Assembly (NCBI GenBank): GCA_964624465.1
Contig: CAZUZD010000089.1
Location: forward strand, 1 to 20,017
Direction of reading: 5' to 3'
Origin: CAZUZD01 sp964624465
Lineage (GTDB): Bacteria; Planctomycetota; Planctomycetia; Isosphaerales; Isosphaeraceae
Length of the DNA stretch: 20,017 nucleotides
Below are positions 14,778 through 20,017 of this stretch, piece after piece. Below the pieces are notes generated by a model. The model saw only the letters and a list, made by a program, of their open reading frames with translations, made no database searches and was not told the DNA's origin. A program made the position numbers and the translations under genes. The first letter of the stretch is position 1; the number at the start of each line of letters is the position of its first letter.

Positions 14778-16064
14778 ATGGCGGCCCGTCCCCTGAGCCG
14801 GAAGCCCCGCGGCTTCACCCTGATCGAGCTGCTGGTGGTCATCGCCATCATCGGCATCCTGATGTCCCTGGTCCTGCCCGCGGTGCAGTCGGCCCGAGAG
14901 GCCGCCCGTCGCACGCAGTGCATGAACAACGTCAAGAACATTGGGCTGGCGATCCAGAACTTCTTGAATAAGAAGAACCAGTTCCCCAACGCCACGACGT
15001 GGGGTGAACCTGGCCAGCTCCCCAAAGACATGCTGATGCCACTGTTCTCCCAGACAGCCAACTTCCCGCAGGGTGCACCGGGAGTCGCCGGGCAACCCGA
15101 CGCCGGACCGCTCTCGACCTGGGTCGTTGAGATCCTGCCGGAGCTCGACCAGCAGTCGCTCTACAACGATTACAACCGACAGCGGGTATTTTTTGACACC
15201 GGCCGTACTGGCGATGATCCGAGCAAGCCGACGAATTTTTCTATCGGCGAGACCGACATTGCCGTACTGCGATGTCCGAACGATGGAAACATCGTCAAGG
15301 GCAAAGGGAATCTTTCCTACGGCGTAAACTTGGGATTCGTGCTCTCCCAAGTTTCTGAGCCTTGGGTCACCTCAAATGGTCAGACTCTGGCGGGTGCCGG
15401 GTGGAATGCTCAAGCCGGAAGCTTCGTGCCGGTGGGCATTGACTCGCTTCAGTCGTTCAAGAAGATGGGCGTCTTCTTCAACGGCTCGTACAAGGGCAAT
15501 GCCCCTTATGACATGAGCAACACCACGGCATCCATCCGAGACGGCATGAGCACGACTGTAGCCATTGCCGAAAATATCAACGCAGGCGCTTCGCAGCAGA
15601 ATCAGAACATTCTCAGCAACAAGACCACCAGCTGGGCCACAGCCCACCCGAGTTTTGTCGGATTCACGGCGTCGAGTCTCGTAGCCGCTGGTGGGTCGGG
15701 CGGTGTTCGCGATTTCACCGCCGTTACGAATCTGATTCCCGTCCGCCCGCCTAATTCGACTGGTCCCGTTGATGGAATTGGCTGGAATCAAGCAAACCAG
15801 AAGGGTACCAACGAGGAGATCAACGCAGGTGCGAAAAGCGGTGCTTTGAAGGGTGCGTCTCCGTTCGCCAACAGCGAGCACCCAGGCGGCTTCGTTGTCG
15901 GCATGTGCGACGGATCCTCGCGTTTCCTTTCTGAGACCATCGACGCCACGGTTTGGGCCAAGCTGATCACGCCGGACGGCCAAAATCTCCCGGCAAATTT
16001 CCAGACCAACAAGGGCTATCGCCAGCTTCCGCTGAACGCGGACGCTCTTGGTGGTGCTCAGTGA
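14778..16064 (+). CDS. DUF1559 family prepilin-like protein with H-x9-DG signature, 428 aa
   Basis: Member of the DUF1559 family, large in Planctomycetota, of unknown function. ATG 14778 is preferred over an in-frame ATG at 14685, because GAGGAGG (14763-14769) is well spaced, the prepilin leader is then of normal length, and 14685 lies upstream of the predicted promoter. The leader MAARPLSRKPRG is cleaved after Gly12 with Phe+1 and Glu+5 (Glu17), followed by the helix LLVVIAIIGILMSLVLPAV. The family hallmarks SAREAARRTQCMNNVKNIGL and HPGGFVVGMCDG (His368, nine residues, Asp378-Gly379) are present. This C-terminal H-x9-DG motif has been described as prepilin-processing-associated. Length is normal for the family. 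It has its own candidate promoter, so it is likely expressed apart from the pseudopilin operon. From about 15150 on the DNA is noticeably AT-richer than the 5' part (one 60-base line counted at 55% GC). Confidence 0.93.
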   Translation: MAARPLSRKPRGFTLIELLVVIAIIGILMSLVLPAVQSAREAARRTQCMNNVKNIGLAIQNFLNKKNQFPNATTWGEPGQLPKDMLMPLFSQTANFPQGAPGVAGQPDAGPLSTWVVEILPELDQQSLYNDYNRQRVFFDTGRTGDDPSKPTNFSIGETDIAVLRCPNDGNIVKGKGNLSYGVNLGFVLSQVSEPWVTSNGQTLAGAGWNAQAGSFVPVGIDSLQSFKKMGVFFNGSYKGNAPYDMSNTTASIRDGMSTTVAIAENINAGASQQNQNILSNKTTSWATAHPSFVGFTASSLVAAGGSGGVRDFTAVTNLIPVRPPNSTGPVDGIGWNQANQKGTNEEINAGAKSGALKGASPFANSEHPGGFVVGMCDGSSRFLSETIDATVWAKLITPDGQNLPANFQTNKGYRQLPLNADALGGAQ

Positions 16065-16119
16065 TCGTGAGACGATGAATTTGATCGCCTAACCATAGAG
16101 CAGTAACCCAAACGTCCGC

Positions 16120-16161
16120 GACCGCCCGTCCGATGGATCGCACAGGGGACACCGGGCGGTC
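16120..16161 (+). other. Hairpin downstream of the DUF1559 gene
   Basis: GACCGCCCG (16120-16128) and CGGGCGGTC (16153-16161) are a perfect 9-bp inverted repeat with a 24-nt loop, 55 nt after the stop. It shares the GACCGCC core with the next hairpin, so the two may be related elements or tandem terminators. Confidence 0.45.
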
Positions 16162-16209
16162 CTGACCCGACGCACTCGCGACCACGACCTGCCGACACCG
16201 GAACGCCAG

Positions 16210-16257
16210 CGACCGCCGCGGCCCAGCTCCCCCCGGAGCCGGTCACCGCGGCGGTCG
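16210..16257 (+). terminator. Long hairpin, candidate terminator of the DUF1559 transcript
   Basis: CGACCGCCGCGG (16210-16221) and CCGCGGCGGTCG (16246-16257) form a perfect 12-bp stem. Inside, GCTCC (16226-16230) and GGAGC (16235-16239) pair around CCCC. No T-tract follows. Its size and position make it the best terminator candidate for the DUF1559 gene. Confidence 0.5.
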
Positions 16258-16287
16258 TCGTTGGCGCCCGGAGCGGGCCAAATGCCG

Positions 16288-16541
16288 GGTTTCGTCGGGC
16301 GGATCCGCGCAGCGTCAGCCGCCGGGCCCGCAGGGGATCCCCCTCGATCGGCCCATCGGCTGGGTCACGCGGTCGGCTTCCGAGCCGTCCTGGTGGATTG
16401 CGCTGGCGCTGATCCACCCTACGCCAGAATGTTCTTTTGTCGGGTGGATCAGCCGCAGGATGCGGCGCAATCCACCACGCCAGACACAGGCCTCCGATCC
16501 GTCGCGGCGGCTGACGCTGCGCGGATCCGCCCGACGAAACC
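16288..16541. mobile_element. Foldback / MITE-like element with perfect 37-bp terminal inverted repeats
   Basis: Positions 16288-16324 and 16505-16541 are exact reverse complements over 37 bp, each carrying a central GCGGATCCGC palindrome. They enclose 180 bp that hold a pair of REP-like palindromes. No credible protein is encoded inside. No convincing target-site duplication is visible at the edges (only a loose GAGCGG similarity, offset on the two sides). It lies in the gene-free stretch between the DUF1559 gene and bamA, away from any reading frame. A non-autonomous transposable element or a large REP-type structure are the two main readings. Confidence 0.6.
16391..16477. repeat. REPIN-like pair of inverted palindromes
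   Basis: The first palindrome, 16392-16418, has arms GGTGGAT and ATCCACC; the second, 16443-16476, has the same arms around GCCGCA/TGCGGC. The two units are also reverse complements of each other: TGGTGGATTGCGC (16391-16403) matches GCGCAATCCACCA (16465-16477), and GCTGATCCACCC (16408-16419) matches GGGTGGATCAGC (16442-16453). GGTGGATnnnGC-type palindromes are a common REP theme in bacterial intergenic DNA. They lie inside the 254-bp foldback element. Confidence 0.6.
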
Positions 16542-16580
16542 AGAGCGGCCGCCCGGCGCAGCGATGGCCCCGAGGCGTCG

Positions 16581-16655
16581 TCGTGGCCATGCTGCGCTCA
16601 GGCCACGATCCCGGCGGCCGGCGCACCTTCGGAAGGGCCCAGCACCGCCTGGGCC
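16581..16655. repeat. Two further short hairpins upstream of the bamA promoter
   Basis: TCGTGGCC (16581-16588) with GGCCACGA (16601-16608) gives an 8-bp stem and 12-nt loop. GGCCCAG (16636-16642) with CTGGGCC (16649-16655) gives a 7-bp stem and 6-nt loop. At this GC content short inverted repeats arise easily, so their role is uncertain. Confidence 0.35.
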
Positions 16656-16756
16656 GAGGCGGGTGCAACCGGACGCTGGCAGTGGATGCTGGGGCCGGTG
16701 GTTGGGGCCGGGGCGTTCCGGGTCGGGGGGACTGGTCGGAAAACATTCAAGCGGTC

Positions 16757-16785
16757 TTGTCAGGTTTCCGGGGCTGGGGTACAAG
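16757..16785 (+). promoter_or_regulatory. Candidate sigma70-type promoter for bamA
   Basis: TTGTCA (16757-16762) and TACAAG (16780-16785) are spaced by 17 nt, matching 5/6 and 4/6 consensus positions. It is in a locally AT-richer patch (around 16740-16762) of an otherwise GC-rich stretch. Initiation near 16792 would leave a leader of about 210 nt before ATG 17004. Confidence 0.5.
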
Positions 16786-17003
16786 CCCGGCACACCTCGC
16801 AGAGCGGGCCCCGACTCCACGTCGAATCCCCAAGGATTGGGGAGGCCCGCCGGTCGCAACGGCCCGCATGGACGCGGCGCCAGCGACCGGTCATCCCGAC
16901 GCTCCCTCGCTCCGACCCTGGCCCCGTTCCGAGCCGGTCCGGTCCGCGCGTGCCCCGTCGCACGTGGAGCCCGGCGGCGGCCCCTTCGGTTGGGATCGAT
17001 CGC

Positions 17004-19847
17004 ATGTCTCGAGGCGTCCCGGTGCAACTGCTCCCCGTCGCGGGTGCGAGCCCGAACCCGGCCCCGGCCCACAGCCCGGCCGCGTCGGCCCGAACCCGTC
17101 GACCCCTGACGCTGGCCCTGCTGGCACTGCTGCTGATCGGCCTGGCGGCGCAGCCGGCCCGGGCGCAATCGCCTGGCGGCGGCCGCGGCGGCCCGAGTGG
17201 CACCGTCAGCGCGGTGGTCATCGAGGGCAACACCTCGATCACCGAGGAGCAGATCCGGCCCAAGATCCGCACTCGCGCCGGCCGCGAGTACGACGAGCAT
17301 CAGGTCGAGGAAGACGTCGCCCGGCTGAACAACTCGAAGTGGTTCGCCGACGTGCAGGTCTTCTACAAGAAGGACCCGAAGGATCCCAACGGCCTGATCG
17401 TGACCTTCCGGGTCAGCGAGCTGCCGGTGCTCCGCGAGGTCGTCTTCCGGGGGCTCTCGAAGCTCCGCCTCAAGGAGATCGAGGAGTCGACCGGCCTGAA
17501 GGCCGGCGCCCGCGCCGACTTCGTCAAGAACCAGATGGCGGTCAACCAGATCCAGCGGCTCTACGCCGACAAGGGGTACGAGTGGGCCGAGGTCCGGCTC
17601 ATCGAGGGCGGCAAGCCGGGCGACACCCGCGCCATCTTCGAGATCTTCGAGGGGCCGAAGTGCCGGCTCCGGGCCATCGAGTTCACCGGCAACAGCTACG
17701 TCTCGGCCGGCGTGCTCAAGACCAAGATCACCAGCCGGACGGCGATCCTGGGCGTCGGCGGCCTGTACCACAAGGACGATATCGAGGAAGACGCCCGCAA
17801 GCTCCGCGAGTACTACCAGGGCCAGGGCTTCTTCGAGGTCAACGTCCGCCCGGTGGTGCACCGCGACCCGAACATGGGCGACCTCCGCGTCGAGTTCGTC
17901 GTCTGGGAGGGCGTGCAGTTCAAGGTCCGCAACCTCAAGTTCGAGGGGAACACGCTGCTGACCGAGGAGCAGCTCCGCGCCGGTCTGGTCATGCACTCGG
18001 GCATGCCGTTCAGCGACAACCTCCGCGAGATCGACCGCAAGAGCCTCATGACCAAGTACGGATCGGTCGGCTGCATCGACGCCCAGGTGCAGGTCGAGCG
18101 CCAGTACGCCGACCCCGAGAAGGAGCCCGGCGTCGTCGACCTGGTCTACCGGATCGAGGAGGGCGTGCCGTACCGGCTCGGCCGCCTGATCGTGAAGGGC
18201 AACGCCCGCACCATCGACGCCGTGGTGCGCCGGGAGGCCAACATGGCCGGCCTGGTGCCCGGCGAGCCGATCGACATGGAGCGGATCGAGAAGTTCAAGG
18301 CCCGGCTCGGCAACCTCAAGTACTTCGCGGTGACCCCCGACCAGGGCAAGCCGATCGACGTGCGCCTGGCCAACCGCCGCCCGGCCGATCAGCCCTTCGG
18401 CGCGATCCCGGCGGCGACGTTCGACCAGGTGATGCAGACGCGGATGCAGAGCCCCGACCCCGCCCCGCGGCCCGCCGCCGGGGCGCTCGGCGGCCCGGCC
18501 GCGGGCCCCGGCCCGGTCGAGGTCGCGCCGCTGGACGGTGCCCTCGACGGCGGCCGGCCCTTCGACCCGCCGGTCGACGCGCCGGTGGTGGGTGTGCCGG
18601 CGATCGAGGCCCCGCCGATGGGCGTGCTGCCGCCGGCCGCGGCCCCGGGCCCCGCCGATGTCGGCCGCACCCAGCCGGTGGGCGCCGACGTGCCGCCGGG
18701 CATGTTCCCGAGCATCCCGGGCATGAACATGAACGACGTCGGCCCCGACCGCCAGGAGCCGTTCGCCAACCGCTCGTTCGCCGACATCGTCACCTCGGTC
18801 GACGAGGTCGCCACCGGCCGGCTCATGTTCGGCGTCGGTGCCAGCTCGTTCGGCGGCCTCAGCGGCAACTTCATCGTCCACGAGACGAACTTCGACATCC
18901 TGAACTTCCCCCGCAGCGCCAGCGACATCACCCAGGGCCGCGCCTTCCGCGGCCGCGGCCAGGACTTCCGCCTCGAGCTCTCGCCGGGCACGTCGATCAA
19001 CCGGGCCAGCGTGAGCTTCCGCGACCCGTACCTGTTCAACCTCCCGATCGGCTTCGGCGCCTCGGGCTACGGCTTCAGCCGGTTCTACCCCGACTGGAAC
19101 GAGCGTCGCGTCGGCGGCCGGTTCTCGCTCGGCCGGCAGTTCGGCACCCTCACCTACGCCGACATCGCCTTCCGGGCCGAGGACGTGACCTTCAACGGCT
19201 TCAAGTACCCCGCGCCCGCCGAGTACCTGGCGGCCAACGGGCACACGACCCTGATGACCCTGCGGCCGAGCCTGCGGTTCGACAACCGCAACGACCCGTA
19301 CTCGCCGAACAAGGGCCAGTACCTCGAGTTCGCCTTCGAGCAGGGCTGGGGCGACTTCACGTATCCGAAGTTCACCGTCGAGGGCCGCCAGTACTTCACC
19401 CTCGGCAGCCGCCCCGACGGCTCGGGCAAGCGCACGCTCACCCTCCGCGGCTACTACGGCGTGACCGGCACCGACACCCCGGTCTACGAGAAGTTCTTCG
19501 CCGGCGACTTCCGCAGCATGCGAGGCTTCGCCTATCGCGGCGTCGGCCCGTACGTCAACAACTCGAACATCGGCGGCGTGCAGATGGCCCTCGGCTCGGT
19601 CGAGTTCCAGTTCCCCTGGACGGCCAACGACAAGCTCCAGCAGGTCATCTTCAGCGACTTCGGCACCGTCGACAACGACTACAGCTTCAACGGCTTCCGC
19701 CTGGCCGTCGGCACCGGCCTGCGAATCTACCTGCCCCAGCAGCTCTTCGGCCCCCTGCCCCTGGCCTTCGACCTCGCCTTCCCGCTCGTCACCCAGCCCG
19801 GCGACAAGGAGCGGTACTTCACCTTCTTCATCGGTGCCTTCTGGTGA
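17004..19847 (+). CDS. bamA: BamA/Omp85 outer membrane beta-barrel assembly protein with a large insertion in the last POTRA, 947 aa
   Basis: Inserts beta-barrel proteins into the outer membrane. ATG 17004 (weak GGGA upstream) gives a long n-region, then signal peptide RTRRPLTLALLALLLIGLAA with cleavage expected after Ala-Arg-Ala54. The frame is open upstream to 16686, but that part looks non-coding and would bury the signal peptide. Five POTRA domains can be traced at about 66-140, 143-221, 222-305, 306-389 and 390 onward, each with the GN-x-x-[IV/L] turn or a variant of it. The fifth is interrupted: after PIDVRL (to 455) a Pro/Ala/Gly-rich stretch (about 462-592) precedes ADIVTSVDEVATGRLMFGVG, the usual last strand and barrel entry. 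The barrel has the conserved loop-6 MRGF (839-842) and ends YFTFFIGAFW, a C-terminal aromatic beta-signal. Classical BamA is about 800 aa; the insertion accounts for the excess. TamA is less likely, since it has three POTRAs. Confidence 0.93.
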   Translation: MSRGVPVQLLPVAGASPNPAPAHSPAASARTRRPLTLALLALLLIGLAAQPARAQSPGGGRGGPSGTVSAVVIEGNTSITEEQIRPKIRTRAGREYDEHQVEEDVARLNNSKWFADVQVFYKKDPKDPNGLIVTFRVSELPVLREVVFRGLSKLRLKEIEESTGLKAGARADFVKNQMAVNQIQRLYADKGYEWAEVRLIEGGKPGDTRAIFEIFEGPKCRLRAIEFTGNSYVSAGVLKTKITSRTAILGVGGLYHKDDIEEDARKLREYYQGQGFFEVNVRPVVHRDPNMGDLRVEFVVWEGVQFKVRNLKFEGNTLLTEEQLRAGLVMHSGMPFSDNLREIDRKSLMTKYGSVGCIDAQVQVERQYADPEKEPGVVDLVYRIEEGVPYRLGRLIVKGNARTIDAVVRREANMAGLVPGEPIDMERIEKFKARLGNLKYFAVTPDQGKPIDVRLANRRPADQPFGAIPAATFDQVMQTRMQSPDPAPRPAAGALGGPAAGPGPVEVAPLDGALDGGRPFDPPVDAPVVGVPAIEAPPMGVLPPAAAPGPADVGRTQPVGADVPPGMFPSIPGMNMNDVGPDRQEPFANRSFADIVTSVDEVATGRLMFGVGASSFGGLSGNFIVHETNFDILNFPRSASDITQGRAFRGRGQDFRLELSPGTSINRASVSFRDPYLFNLPIGFGASGYGFSRFYPDWNERRVGGRFSLGRQFGTLTYADIAFRAEDVTFNGFKYPAPAEYLAANGHTTLMTLRPSLRFDNRNDPYSPNKGQYLEFAFEQGWGDFTYPKFTVEGRQYFTLGSRPDGSGKRTLTLRGYYGVTGTDTPVYEKFFAGDFRSMRGFAYRGVGPYVNNSNIGGVQMALGSVEFQFPWTANDKLQQVIFSDFGTVDNDYSFNGFRLAVGTGLRIYLPQQLFGPLPLAFDLAFPLVTQPGDKERYFTFFIGAFW

Positions 19848-19856
19848 GATCGATCC

Positions 19857-19874
19857 CCCGGCCCCCGGGCCGGG
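19857..19874 (+). terminator. GC hairpin after bamA, possible terminator
   Basis: CCCGGCCC (19857-19864) and GGGCCGGG (19867-19874) can form a stem of about 7 bp with a CCCC loop, 9 nt after the stop. It is followed by TTCAAG rather than a T-tract, so support is modest. Confidence 0.4.
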
Positions 19875-19965
19875 TTCAAGATCCCACGATTCGCTCCCGA
19901 GCCCTGGTCCAGGTCGACCTCGGCTCCACTCGCCCGCTCGCCAGCCTCACCCGATGCCGCGTGGC

Positions 19966-20017
19966 GGGGGGGGGGGGGGGGCGGGGCCCCCCGCCCCGGG
20001 GCGCCCCCGCCTCGCCC
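19966..20017. other. 16-G homopolymer and GC-only tail, probable contig-end artefact
   Basis: Sixteen consecutive G (19966-19981) are followed by runs of C and G to the window end. Nothing comparable occurs elsewhere in the 20 kb. Dark-cycle poly-G from two-colour sequencing or a low-quality contig end explains it better than biology. Positions 19875-19965 show no gene. Confidence 0.6.

Noticed and set aside
16271..16550. Possible target-site duplication GAGCGG on both sides of the foldback element
   Set aside because: The two copies are at different distances from the terminal repeats (9 nt versus 1-2 nt) and the word is short in GC-rich DNA.
16686..17003. Upstream in-frame extension of bamA (including a GTG at 16950)
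   Set aside because: It would overlap or precede the candidate promoter or lack a ribosome site, and would place over 100 Arg/Pro-rich residues before a clear signal peptide.
16261..17109. 282-residue + strand open frame in the gap before bamA
   Set aside because: It runs through the foldback element, REP palindromes and the bamA promoter. The translation is low-complexity, with no ribosome site and no domain.
16449..19244. 931-residue minus-strand open frame opposite bamA
   Set aside because: Shadow of the BamA frame; the + strand product has a signal peptide, POTRA domains and a barrel.
1..20017. tRNA or rRNA genes
   Set aside because: No cloverleaf-like segment with a GTTCGA-type T-loop and acceptor pairing, and no conserved rRNA sequence, was noticed on either strand. 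This was by eye only; a tRNAscan run would settle it.

Overview
The window looks like a piece of a high-GC planctomycete chromosome. The evidence is a cluster of very large proteins with type IV prepilin N-termini, a DUF1559 protein with the H-x9-DG signature (a family strongly expanded in Planctomycetota), and an outer-membrane BamA. Composition and style suggest the Isosphaeraceae, but no 16S or other marker is present, so this placement is an inference. All genes are on the + strand. The long minus-strand reading frames are shadows caused by high GC. The right edge ends in a 16-G run and low-complexity GC sequence that looks like a contig end.

Layout. Positions 1-792 hold the 3' part of a GspF-type inner-membrane platform protein. 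Then, at 966-14573, come six genes with prepilin-like N-termini. In order they resemble GspG, a second GspG-like protein, GspH, GspI/PilV, GspJ and GspK. This is the canonical gspF-G-H-I-J-K order with one extra member. Every product is far longer than its classical counterpart (355, 552, 513, 453, 700 and 1828 aa). Two junctions overlap by ATGA; the other gaps are 112-173 nt and most carry a GC-rich hairpin. A strong hairpin follows the giant GspK-like gene, and a good sigma70-type promoter then precedes a DUF1559 gene (14778-16064).

A 939-nt gene-free stretch follows (16065-17003). It holds two hairpins, a 254-bp foldback element with perfect 37-bp terminal inverted repeats and a REPIN-like pair of palindromes inside, and a candidate promoter. 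It leads into bamA (17004-19847), whose product has a roughly 130-residue Pro/Ala/Gly-rich insertion just before the last strand of the final POTRA domain.

How the genes fit together. GspF and the pseudopilins would build an inner-membrane-anchored periplasmic filament of the type II secretion / type IV filament class. GspH/I/J/K-like proteins are expected at its tip. Five of the six oversized pseudopilins contain Asp/Asn-Gly loops of the DxDxDGxxD or EF-hand kind, so calcium-stabilised ectodomains are plausible. The substrate, the ATPase (GspE), the secretin (GspD) and the prepilin peptidase are not in the window. BamA would insert outer-membrane beta-barrels and is probably a separate transcription unit. 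The most noteworthy content is the giant-pseudopilin operon, the composition breaks inside two of its pilin-like genes, the foldback element and the split POTRA in BamA.
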